Origin: Pedobacter sp. ASV12
GTDB taxonomy: Bacteria; Bacteroidota; Bacteroidia; Sphingobacteriales; Sphingobacteriaceae
Assembly: GCF_016429155.1 (NCBI RefSeq)
Contig: NZ_JAELUC010000002.1
Span: 62,001 to 126,000, forward strand
Direction of reading: 5' to 3'
Length of the DNA: 64,000 bases
Shown here: piece by piece, positions 17,125 to 25,249 of the stretch
How positions within the stretch are numbered: the first letter of the stretch is position 1
Layout: the number at the start of each line of letters is the position of its first letter
Notes under the pieces: generated by a model
What the model was told of the DNA's origin: nothing
Database searches by the model: none
What the model saw: only the letters and a program-made list of their open reading frames with translations
Made by a program: the position numbers and the translations under genes

Positions 17125-18426
17125 GTGTCTTTAGAACAACTCAAATTAAGCAAGCCCCTCAACTCGGTAATGACCGAACTGGGCTATTTAAATGCTAAGG
17201 AAATACAGGCTAAAAGCATGTCGCGCATTATTGGCGGACAAGATATCATAGCCATAGGGCCAGAGGGTGCGGGCAAAACCACTACCTATGTGCTGGCTAC
17301 TTTAATGCGCATCAAATATGGGTTCGAAGAAGCACCAAGGGCCTTGATTTTGGTGCCTACCAAAGAAAAAGTGGAAGAAACAATTGCCCAATTTGAACGG
17401 CTGAATAGAAACCAAACCATCCGTATTGTGGGCATCCATGCCGATAACAGCATGGAAAATCAGGTGAACGAGCTGACCGATGGCTGCGATATCGTAGTGG
17501 CTGTTCCGTCGAGGGCAAGGGCAGTTTACCTGAAATTGGGGCTCAACACCAATAAAATTCAGCTGATGGTTATCGACGATGCGGCCGAAATGGTGAAACA
17601 GGGTATGCAGCTGCCGATTAACGAATTGGCCAACAGCATTCAAAAATGCCAGCACCTGGTGTTTACCGAGGTAATGCACGAAAAGCTGGAGAAAATGATC
17701 AGTGCTTTTATGCGTTTTCCAACGCTGATAGAGGTAGAAGACCTGGGCGAAAACAAAGTGGAAACCCAGCCGCAACTATTGTATCAGGTACCCAACTTTA
17801 GAACAAAACTCAACCTGCTTAACCTTTTGCTTAAAGACAGCGAAGTGTTTGATAAGGTGGTCGTTTTTGTCAATACCCGATTAACCGCGCAAACCCTGGC
17901 CAAAGACCTTTTTGACGGCAAGGCCAGCGATGTTTTTGTGTATAAGCCCCTGTTTTTTGACGAGGCCGGTTTTGATGATGTCGAAGTTTTTAAGGCAACG
18001 CCAAATGCCCGTGTGCTGATTGTAGCCAATGAAATGCTAAGCGATTTCGATTTGAAAGGTATTCCGTTTATATTCCATTTTGAGTTGCCTGCACAAAGGG
18101 AAACCTATCTGCATCGCATAATCAGGCAACAGGATTCGGAGGAGCTGATGGCTATTACTTTTGCCACCGATTTGGAATTGCCCGAAGTACGTAAGATAGA
18201 ACAGGCTATCGGTCAGAAATTGGAAATAGCCGAATTGCCAGACGACCTGCTGATTGAAGAAACCCCCAGGGAAAATACTTCAAAAAAGCAACTGAGCAAG
18301 GAAGAAGCCGAGGAGGAAGCTTTTCGCAGGGCCGCCTTTCACGAAAAGAAGAAAAGCAATGCCAAGACCAGCAATTTTGGTGCCGGCGAAAAAGCCGTAA
18401 TGAGCAAGAAGAAAAAGCACAGCTAA
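17125..18426 (+). CDS. Divergent DEAD-box helicase-like protein
   Basis: A 433-residue protein with two RecA-like domains and a Lys-rich tail. The Q motif region (GYLNAKEIQAKSM) and Walker A (GPEGAGKT, residues 45-52) are kept. Other motifs are altered: motif II reads DDAA (151-154) instead of DEAD, motif III is FTEV instead of SAT, Ia is PTKEK rather than PTREL, and motif VI around residue 330 reads HRIIRQQD rather than HRIGRTGR. RNA-dependent ATPase activity is therefore doubtful. The GTG start fits homologues beginning SLEQLKLSKPL and the promoter position. Confidence 0.85.
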   Translation: MSLEQLKLSKPLNSVMTELGYLNAKEIQAKSMSRIIGGQDIIAIGPEGAGKTTTYVLATLMRIKYGFEEAPRALILVPTKEKVEETIAQFERLNRNQTIRIVGIHADNSMENQVNELTDGCDIVVAVPSRARAVYLKLGLNTNKIQLMVIDDAAEMVKQGMQLPINELANSIQKCQHLVFTEVMHEKLEKMISAFMRFPTLIEVEDLGENKVETQPQLLYQVPNFRTKLNLLNLLLKDSEVFDKVVVFVNTRLTAQTLAKDLFDGKASDVFVYKPLFFDEAGFDDVEVFKATPNARVLIVANEMLSDFDLKGIPFIFHFELPAQRETYLHRIIRQQDSEELMAITFATDLELPEVRKIEQAIGQKLEIAELPDDLLIEETPRENTSKKQLSKEEAEEEAFRRAAFHEKKKSNAKTSNFGAGEKAVMSKKKKHS

Positions 18427-18551
18427 GCGCAAATCTTTAAAACTCTGGAAACCTGGCTGAGCAGGTACTCAAATCGATCGCTGTGCACTACCGGCAAGCT
18501 TAAATTGCAAAAAAAAGCATAAGCCGCATTGCCTCAACTGCAATTGATTTT

Positions 18552-19253
18552 TTAATCGACAATTTGCGTTGTCTTTTTAGCCATTTTATCTAAATATTTG
18601 CTTGGAAAAATAGCATGGTTATTCTTCACCATTTTTTCCATCAGCTCCTTAACATGAGCCTGTACCTGGGTTGGCAAACTGTAAAAAGTTAGGTCTACTT
18701 GTGTTTTTCTTTCACCATCTAATACCCCGTTCTGATGTCTGATGGCTGTTTTTTGGCCTTTGTAATAGATCAGAATCTTCAAGCGGCCGTCGTCGTAGCC
18801 GTTATTGCCAAAAGTACCGTACACAATAATCGGTTCAATCAAGCCGTCGCCATCCAAATCGGTAAACTCGCAGTACTTGGTCCAGAACCATATCGAACTT
18901 TCAACTGTTGCGCCCTTGGCGTCTGGTAGTTTAAAATCGTTGATTTCCCATTTTTTGGTTGCCACGCCTTTATCTGCCTTAAAATTAAAGGCTTTAATGG
19001 AGTTGTTGATGGTATCTTTCGCTTTGATTTTGTCCGAACTTTCTGAAAGTGCTACGTAATAAGTGCCACTTTTGTCGCTATAGGTGTAAGCCCTAAAAAT
19101 AGGGAAGTTAATGAGGTTTTTCTTTTTGAAGACGGCTGTGAAAAAATCGTCGGTTTCGGTTTTGTTCAGGGTATGGCTGTGGGTACTGTCGCTTTGCGCA
19201 CTGGCTTGTAGCACAAAAAGTGTCATGCAAAGGAGAGCGTACAATTTTTTCAT
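18552..19253 (-). CDS. Exported protein of unknown function
   Basis: A 233-residue protein with signal peptide MKKLYALLCMTLFVLQASAQ. In the middle is a Ca-binding-like loop of the EF/FG-GAP type, FTDLDGDGLIEPIIVYGTFG, followed by a strand-rich region. The C-terminus is Lys-rich. This resembles uncharacterised Bacteroidota proteins with an M949_RS01915-like name, but I cannot confirm that. It follows mazG by 23 bp on the same strand and is probably cotranscribed. Confidence 0.75.
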   Translation of the reverse strand: MKKLYALLCMTLFVLQASAQSDSTHSHTLNKTETDDFFTAVFKKKNLINFPIFRAYTYSDKSGTYYVALSESSDKIKAKDTINNSIKAFNFKADKGVATKKWEINDFKLPDAKGATVESSIWFWTKYCEFTDLDGDGLIEPIIVYGTFGNNGYDDGRLKILIYYKGQKTAIRHQNGVLDGERKTQVDLTFYSLPTQVQAHVKELMEKMVKNNHAIFPSKYLDKMAKKTTQIVD

Positions 19254-19276
19254 GTGGATAGGTTAAGCGGGTAAAT

Positions 19277-20083
19277 TTAAAGTTTTTTGGCTTCGTTCCA
19301 GTAAACATCCATTTCGGCCAAAGTCATGTCTTGCAGGGCTTTGCCGTTTTCCTTGGCCTTTCCTTCTAAAAACTGGAAGCGTTTAATGAATTTTTTGTTG
19401 GTTTTCTCGAGGGCGTTTTCAGGATTGATGTTGATGAAACGGGCATAATTGACTAAAGAAAAGAGGAGGTCGCCAAACTCGCCTTCTGCCTTTTCGGTAT
19501 CGATGGTTTCGTTTTCGGCAATGTTAAACTCGTCTTTGAATTCTTGCAGCTCTTCTTCAACCTTGGCCCAAACCTGTTCTTTTTCTTCCCAGTCGAAACC
19601 CACGCCACGTGCTTTTTCCTGTATGCGACTGGCTTTAACCAAGGCCGGCAATGAAGCGGGTACGCCTCCTAAAACAGATTTGTTGCCTTCTTTAAGCTTG
19701 AGCTGCTCCCAGTTGCGTTTTACATCTTCTTCGCTGTTCACTTCCACGTCGCCATAAATATGCGGATGCCTGCTGATGAGCTTATCGCATACGCCGTTTA
19801 GCACATCGGTAATGTTAAACTGATCGGTTTCGCTGGCAATGCGCGCATAAAAAACAAGGTGCATCATCAAATCGCCCAGTTCCTTTTTAACCTCCTGCAT
19901 ATCGCCATCCAAAATCGAATCAGACAGCTCGTAGGTCTCCTCAATGGTAAGGTGCCTCAGGGTTTCCATGGTTTGTTTTTTGTCCCACGGGCATTGGGTG
20001 CGCAAGGTATCGAGCACGGTAAGCAATCTTAAAAAGGCGGCATCTGGACTTTGGCTAGCTGGTGGCGGAATATTGGCGGGCAT
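19277..20083 (-). CDS. mazG: Nucleoside triphosphate pyrophosphohydrolase MazG
   Basis: Hydrolyses NTPs to NMP and pyrophosphate; a house-cleaning enzyme. The 268-residue protein has both MazG domains. In the first, CPWDKKQTMETLRHLTIEE and EVKKELGDLMMH carry the EExxE...ExxD metal-binding pattern. The second has EEELQEFKDE and GEFGDLLFSLVNYAR. The length is normal. It sits 1 bp after the small membrane protein gene. Confidence 0.93.
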   Translation of the reverse strand: MPANIPPPASQSPDAAFLRLLTVLDTLRTQCPWDKKQTMETLRHLTIEETYELSDSILDGDMQEVKKELGDLMMHLVFYARIASETDQFNITDVLNGVCDKLISRHPHIYGDVEVNSEEDVKRNWEQLKLKEGNKSVLGGVPASLPALVKASRIQEKARGVGFDWEEKEQVWAKVEEELQEFKDEFNIAENETIDTEKAEGEFGDLLFSLVNYARFININPENALEKTNKKFIKRFQFLEGKAKENGKALQDMTLAEMDVYWNEAKKL

Positions 20084-20084
20084 A

Positions 20085-20387
20085 TTAATGGATAATGTTG
20101 AAAGTAATCATAATCGTAGTGAGCAAAAGTACGATAAGTCCGAACAAAAACATGATATCGGCTAAACGTTCCATTTTCTTGGTGCGTAGTGGGGTGCCCT
20201 GCATACTCAAAAAAGAAAGCAGGCAACTGGCCATAAACGAAATAACGGCCAATGCGGCGCCTTCGTCTATATAGGTGGATTGGCTGAGCTTTGAAATCTT
20301 GACCGAAGTGAGCACGATAAAACAAAAACCCAGCAAGTTGGCCGATGTATTGAGGATGTGTGGCGATTTGCTCCCGTTTTCTTGCAT
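20085..20387 (-). CDS. Small three-helix membrane protein
   Basis: A 100-residue protein with three predicted membrane helices: ILNTSANLLGFCFIVLTSV, EGAALAVISFMASCLLSFLS and IMFLFGLIVLLLTTIMITF. It starts at the ATG at 20387, 1 bp after the stop of the AI-2E-type permease; a TTG at 20405 would overlap that gene. No characterised family is recognised. Its tight packing between the permease and mazG suggests cotranscription. Confidence 0.75.
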   Translation of the reverse strand: MQENGSKSPHILNTSANLLGFCFIVLTSVKISKLSQSTYIDEGAALAVISFMASCLLSFLSMQGTPLRTKKMERLADIMFLFGLIVLLLTTIMITFNIIH

Positions 20388-20388
20388 G

Positions 20389-21504
20389 TTATTCGGCTTC
20401 TTCAAGTTTTATCTTTTTTGTTATCCTGTATACCTTCCGTTTCCGTGGCGTTGATTTCTGTTCTTCGCCGAGCAAAAGCCCCCAAGGGGTGAGACCATCA
20501 ACCCTTTCGAAAATGATTTTAAGCATGGCCAAATAGGGGATACATAAAAACATACCCGAAATACCCCAAATCATTTCGCCCACTACAATGCCGATAAAGG
20601 CAAAAAGGGCATTTATTTTTACTTTCGAACCTACTACCAAAGGCATCAGCAGGTTGCCGTCGATGGTGTGTACACCCACAAAAGCTAGGATTACAAACAG
20701 GGCTTTGGCTGCGCCGGCGGTGGCGAAAGTGATGAGTGCACTGATGAGCAGCGCCGTAGAAATGCCCAGGTAAGGAATGATATTGAAAATACCGGCAATG
20801 AGGCCCAGCAAAATCGCATATTTTACGCCCAGCAAAGAAAGGGTAACAATCATCAGCGTGGATACGATCAGCATCTGTATAAACAGGCCGGTAATGTATT
20901 TTTTGATGATCTGTTGTATTTCCCTTACAATTTCGGTCACCTTAGTTTTATGTTTTTCGGCAAAAACGGTAGTCAGGAAGGTAAACAGCAGGCGCCTGTA
21001 ATTGAGCACGAAAAACGTAAATAGCAAGGTGAAAGCCAAGAACAGCAGGCTCGAAGAAATGGTAAGCAGGGTAGAGCCCACCAGGGTTGCACCTGTAGCC
21101 AAGGCCTTTTCGGCGCTGTTGCTCAGGTAAGCCTCCTGATTGTAAGTATTAACATGGAAAGTTCTCGAAATCCAATGCTGTATGTCGTGAAAAGCCGTTG
21201 TAAGCTGTTTAACCAGCAAAGGCCAGTCGCTCCAGAGTTCGCTTAATTGTGTGCCAAAAAAATACATGATGCCGTAAATGACGGCAATCATTACAATAAC
21301 GGATGCAATGGAAGCCAAGCTGCGCTTAAACCTGAGCTTGCGTTCTAAAAAGTTGGCTAAAGGCAACAGCAAAAAAGCCATGAGCAATGAAAAAAGCAAA
21401 GGCGATAGCAGGCTTTTTCCCAAAATGGCCAAATAGCCAATCATGATAATTGAGAGGAGTGCCAGCGCTAGCCGGGCGACAAAAGGTAAGGAAACTTCCT
21501 TCAT
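20389..21504 (-). CDS. AI-2E family transporter (YdiK/PerM-like permease)
   Basis: A 371-residue membrane protein with about eight helices. Family signatures are the early Pro/Leu-rich helix (LLSPLLFSLLMAFLLLPLANF), the long central soluble stretch, LIAGIFNIIPYLG, and the late VHTIDGNLLMPLVVGSKVK. The family includes AI-2 exporters and Na+/H+ antiporter-like proteins, so the substrate is open. The C-terminus is Lys/Arg-rich. The ATG at 21504 is chosen; the upstream extension to 21636 has no family resemblance. Confidence 0.88.
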   Translation of the reverse strand: MKEVSLPFVARLALALLSIIMIGYLAILGKSLLSPLLFSLLMAFLLLPLANFLERKLRFKRSLASIASVIVMIAVIYGIMYFFGTQLSELWSDWPLLVKQLTTAFHDIQHWISRTFHVNTYNQEAYLSNSAEKALATGATLVGSTLLTISSSLLFLAFTLLFTFFVLNYRRLLFTFLTTVFAEKHKTKVTEIVREIQQIIKKYITGLFIQMLIVSTLMIVTLSLLGVKYAILLGLIAGIFNIIPYLGISTALLISALITFATAGAAKALFVILAFVGVHTIDGNLLMPLVVGSKVKINALFAFIGIVVGEMIWGISGMFLCIPYLAMLKIIFERVDGLTPWGLLLGEEQKSTPRKRKVYRITKKIKLEEAE

Positions 21505-21641
21505 AGCTGGTAAATTTGAAATAAATATAGGTGAAAATTCGGTAGACTGGAAAGAGTTGTTGGTTTGGTGAATCTTTTTTGCTACTTCAAAACAGCTAAG
21601 TGCGAAGAATGGTTTTGGCAAACCAAAAATTGCCAATGAAG

Positions 21642-22310
21642 TTATTCTTTAGTCGCCCTGATCATTTCTCTTTTGCCGGGCGCGCCCGGAAGTTTTTCGA
21701 TGCGCATGCCACAGGCTTTGAGGGCCCTTTTTAGGTTTCCGGTGATGGCATAACTCACAAAAGTACCTCCCAGTTTGAGAAAACTGCATGCGTGTGCAAT
21801 CAGTTCGTTGGTCCACATTTCGGGTTGATGCCTTACCGAAAAAGCATCGTAATACAAAAGATCAAATTGTTGATTGGTGCCAAAATCGGCAAGGGTGGTA
21901 TGGGCAATGCGTAAGTTGCAAAAGGCAGAAAGTTGTGTTTTGCTTTGTAGTGCCTGTTCGTAATTGATTATAAATTCTTGCCAGCTTGTTGCCGGAACAT
22001 AGTCGCTGTAACCGGTTTGGTTAATAGTGGCTAAAGGCAGTGGAAATGCTTCGATGCCGGTGTAATCGAGCCCCTGCTGCTGCTCTTCGCAGTGAGCCTT
22101 GCTCAGGATGAAATTCAATCCGGTGCCAAAACCAACCTCAAGCACGCTGATGGCCTGACATGGATTTAAGCCAAGGACAAACTTTAATCCAGCCTCGATA
22201 AAAACATGCCTGCTTTCTTGCAGGGCGCCATGTGCAGAGTGGTAGTGCTCGCCAATGGTTTCGTTAAACAAGGTGTTGGAGCCATCGGCGGTTTGGGTTA
22301 AGATATTCAT
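21642..22310 (-). CDS. mnmD: tRNA 5-methylaminomethyl-2-thiouridine(34) methyltransferase domain protein
   Basis: A 222-residue SAM-dependent methyltransferase of the DUF752/MnmD group, the stand-alone version of the MnmC N-terminal domain that completes mnm5s2U34 in tRNA. Signatures are TADGSNTLFNE near the start, VLEVGFGTGLNFILS (SAM site), LLYYDAFSVRHQPEMW (catalytic region) and PGKREMIRA at the end. It is divergent from the MmcQ/YjbR gene. Confidence 0.9.
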   Translation of the reverse strand: MNILTQTADGSNTLFNETIGEHYHSAHGALQESRHVFIEAGLKFVLGLNPCQAISVLEVGFGTGLNFILSKAHCEEQQQGLDYTGIEAFPLPLATINQTGYSDYVPATSWQEFIINYEQALQSKTQLSAFCNLRIAHTTLADFGTNQQFDLLYYDAFSVRHQPEMWTNELIAHACSFLKLGGTFVSYAITGNLKRALKACGMRIEKLPGAPGKREMIRATKE

Positions 22311-22355
22311 GTTGCAAAGTTGCTAAAAAACAGTCGCTATCAATTATCTTTAGGT

Positions 22356-22694
22356 ATGAATATAGAAAGTTTTAGAACGTTTTGCCTCAGTTTGCCTGGA
22401 ACAACCGAAGGCATGAAATGGGAACACCTTTGTTTCATGATCGAAGAAAAGATGTTTGTGATTGTTGCCTTGGAAGAGGGAAACAGCTTTTCTACCAAAT
22501 GCGAACCGGAAGAGTTTGATAGGCTGGTGGCAAGGAACGGCATCCATCAGGCTTCGCACATGGCCAAGAGGCAATGGGTACAGATTGATCGTTTGGATAT
22601 CCTGACTGAACAAGAATTGAAGAACAGGGTGATGACCTCGAGAGCGCTAGTGCTGGCTAAGTTGCCTAAAAAGATTCAGGAGAAGTATAAATAA
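22356..22694 (+). CDS. MmcQ/YjbR family protein
   Basis: A 112-residue small DNA-binding-fold protein of the YjbR family: MNIESFRTFCLSLPGTTEG opens it, WEHLCFMIEEKMFVIVAL follows, and HMAKRQWVQIDR is near the C-terminus. The function is unknown, although the fold resembles a CyaY-like or wing fold. The ATG at 22356 is favoured over an upstream TTG. It is divergent from mnmD with 45 bp between starts. Confidence 0.85.
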   Translation: MNIESFRTFCLSLPGTTEGMKWEHLCFMIEEKMFVIVALEEGNSFSTKCEPEEFDRLVARNGIHQASHMAKRQWVQIDRLDILTEQELKNRVMTSRALVLAKLPKKIQEKYK

Positions 22695-22882
22695 TTTTTT
22701 GGTTGCAGCTTAACAGGTTTGGTTTTAGGCTAACTGGCCAAGAATACAGTCCTTTGAGTTGTGGTTGTGGGTATAGCTAAGGTTAGCCACAGCTTGACAG
22801 ATTTTTTATAGGCGATACCGCTAAGGCTGATTTGAAATGAACACAAGTTGCTATTGCTGCTCTATATCTGTAGTTGTTCTAT

Positions 22883-22911
22883 AAAAAAAAGCCTCTCATC
22901 GTTTGAGAGGC
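22883..22911 (-). terminator. Intrinsic terminator of the M13 peptidase gene
   Basis: 9-bp-plus stem GCCTCTCA...TGAGAGGC followed on the minus strand by eight Ts. It is 18 bp beyond the peptidase stop; on the plus strand it also has a T-rich flank and could serve the MmcQ gene. The rest of the 22695-22930 gap holds nothing else I can support. Confidence 0.85.
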
Positions 22912-22929
22912 TTTTCTTTGTTTAATGTT

Positions 22930-24966
22930 TTACCAGAGTCTTATTCTGTCTTCTGGTTTTTTATAGAGTTTGTCTCCAGGCTTTACGTCAAAAGCTTCGT
23001 ACCAGGCATCCATGTTTACAGGGGCACCAATGGTTCTGTATGGGCCCGGCGAGTGCGGATCGGTTTTGATCAATTGGGCAGCGGCTTCTGGCAAAATGTT
23101 GCCTCTCCAAACCTGGGCCCACGACAAAAAGAAACGCTGATCGGGGGTAAAACCATCGATTTTTTCATTGCTTTGGCCTTGTTTGGTCATTTTGAAGGCG
23201 GTATAAGCCGCGTTAAGGCCACCTAAATCACCAATGTTTTCGCCCATGGTCAATTTACCCAATACATGGATGGTGTCAACTACCGTGTAGGCACTGAACT
23301 GATCGCCTAAAGCCTTGGTTTTGGCATTGAATTTTGCACGGTCTTCATCGGTCCACCAGTTTTTAAGGTTGCCTGATCCATCGTACTGGCTTCCGGTATC
23401 GTCAAAACCGTGGCTCATTTCATGGCCGATTACCGCACCAATACCACCATAGTTCACCGCATCGTCAGCATTTGGATCGAAAAACGGGAACTGCAAAATT
23501 CCGGCAGGAAATACGATTTCGTTCATGGTTGGACTGTAAGAAGCATTTACCGTTGGAGGCGTCATGCCAAAACGGGTACGGTCAACAGGCTTGCCCAAAC
23601 GGTTTACCATTTCATTGTAACCCCATGCTCCGGCATTGCGCAGGTTTTGGAAATAAGTGCCCCTGTTAATTACCAAGCCATCGTAGGTTTGCCATTTGGT
23701 GGTGTAACCCACTTTAGGCGTAAAGGCATGCAGTTTTTCTAAGGCCTTTTTCTTGGTGGCATCGCTCATCCAATCCAAGTTGTTGATCCTGATTTCGAAG
23801 GCCTTGCGCAGGTTAACAATCATTTGGTCCATACGCACTTTGGCATCTGGCTTGAAATATTTGGCTACGTACAATTGGCCCAACAATTCGCCAATTGTGC
23901 CATCGGTTAAGGCCGACATGCGTTGCCAGCGTGGGGTTTGTACTTTTTGTCCGGTTTGTGCCTGGGTAAAGGCAAAGCTTGCTTTTACAAAAGGCGAGCT
24001 CAGGTTGTTGGCAGCTCCTTTTAATACGTTCCACTCCAAATAGGTTTTCCAGTCGGCCAACGGAACCGAAGTTAGCATGCCATTCAGGTTTTTGAAGAAA
24101 GAAGGTGAGTTAACCAATACTGTATCCTGTCCATTTACCTTAAATTTAGGCATCAAGGTTGTCCAGTTGATATTTGGCGTAATTTTGTTGAATTCGGCAA
24201 CCGTTAACTTGTTGTAGGTTTTGTATTGGTCGCGCATTTCGATGCGGCTCATCTGGATTTCGGCCAATGCTTTTTCCAGTCTGAAAACCGTTTCTGCCTT
24301 TTGGGTCGCTACGGCTTCGGTATTGCCAACCAAACTAAACAGCTTAACCATGTAGGTATGGTAGGCTGCCCTGATTTTTTGGCTTTGTGGGTCGTCTTTT
24401 AAATAATAGTCGCGATCGCTTAAGGTAGTACCGCCCTGCGAAATGTTAACCAGGTATTTGGTTACGTTTTTTCGGTCTTGGCCAACCCCAAAACCAAATA
24501 GGCCACCACCAACGCCCGAAGTGCGCATATAGGCGATTTGGTCTAAAAGCCCCTGTACATCTTTTACTTGTTTGATTTTTTCAAGATCGGCTTTGATTGG
24601 GGTATAGCCCAGTTTTTCGATGGTCACGCTGTCCATGGCGGCGGCATAGAAATCGCCAACGCGTTTGGTTACTGAACCTGCAGGTGCATTTTTGTCGGCA
24701 GCAGCGGCTTCTACCAAGCTTCTCACCGCTTGGGCATTAAATTCGCGGAGTTCGTTAAAAGATCCCCAACGCGTTTCTTTGGCCGGAACAGGGTTGTTTT
24801 TGATCCAGGTTCCGCTGGCATACTGATAAAAATCATCGCCCGGCTTCACACTCAGATCCATATTTGCCGGGTCGATGTATTTTTTTGGTGCGTTCTGCGC
24901 CGAAGCCACAAAACTACCCGCCAGAATACCTGCCACCGCAAAATAACTTTTCAATTGAATTTTCAT
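22930..24966 (-). CDS. M13 family zinc metallopeptidase (neprilysin/PepO-like)
   Basis: A 678-residue exported peptidase with signal peptide MKIQLKSYFAVAGILAGSFVASA. The M13 catalytic motif is VIGHEMSHGFDDTG (HExxH), with the third ligand in ENIGDLGGLNAAY and the substrate-binding NASYSPTMNEIVFPAG. The C-terminal end, DRIRLW, is the usual W-type M13 ending. It probably degrades peptides in the periplasm. It is a single-gene unit on the minus strand. Confidence 0.93.
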   Translation of the reverse strand: MKIQLKSYFAVAGILAGSFVASAQNAPKKYIDPANMDLSVKPGDDFYQYASGTWIKNNPVPAKETRWGSFNELREFNAQAVRSLVEAAAADKNAPAGSVTKRVGDFYAAAMDSVTIEKLGYTPIKADLEKIKQVKDVQGLLDQIAYMRTSGVGGGLFGFGVGQDRKNVTKYLVNISQGGTTLSDRDYYLKDDPQSQKIRAAYHTYMVKLFSLVGNTEAVATQKAETVFRLEKALAEIQMSRIEMRDQYKTYNKLTVAEFNKITPNINWTTLMPKFKVNGQDTVLVNSPSFFKNLNGMLTSVPLADWKTYLEWNVLKGAANNLSSPFVKASFAFTQAQTGQKVQTPRWQRMSALTDGTIGELLGQLYVAKYFKPDAKVRMDQMIVNLRKAFEIRINNLDWMSDATKKKALEKLHAFTPKVGYTTKWQTYDGLVINRGTYFQNLRNAGAWGYNEMVNRLGKPVDRTRFGMTPPTVNASYSPTMNEIVFPAGILQFPFFDPNADDAVNYGGIGAVIGHEMSHGFDDTGSQYDGSGNLKNWWTDEDRAKFNAKTKALGDQFSAYTVVDTIHVLGKLTMGENIGDLGGLNAAYTAFKMTKQGQSNEKIDGFTPDQRFFLSWAQVWRGNILPEAAAQLIKTDPHSPGPYRTIGAPVNMDAWYEAFDVKPGDKLYKKPEDRIRLW

Positions 24967-25249
24967 ACTTTATGGGATATAATTAAAGATGAAAATTAAG
25001 AATTACCCAATAAACTAAGGCATGATAATAGAAATATTACTTGTTGAACCAGTAATAGATTTTGCTTAAGCCAATTTTGCGGAAAATGTCAATATTAAAT
25101 AGGGTTAATCTGAACGATTTCATTGTTTTAGCTTTATATACTTATTTAACATATTTTAACATCTTTTATTGTACGGCGCTAAAAATCAGCGATGAAAAAG
25201 CCCCATTTTAGTGATTTAATATGTAATTTTGAATAATTCTAAATTAGAA
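24967..25249. other. AT-rich intergenic region between divergent genes
   Basis: About 280 bp that separates the M13 peptidase and the metal ATPase genes. It must hold both promoters. The only box I can name is TAATTTTG at 25224-25231, a match to TAnnTTTG, ending 18 bases before the ATPase ATG. No metal-regulator operator could be recognised. Confidence 0.4.
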
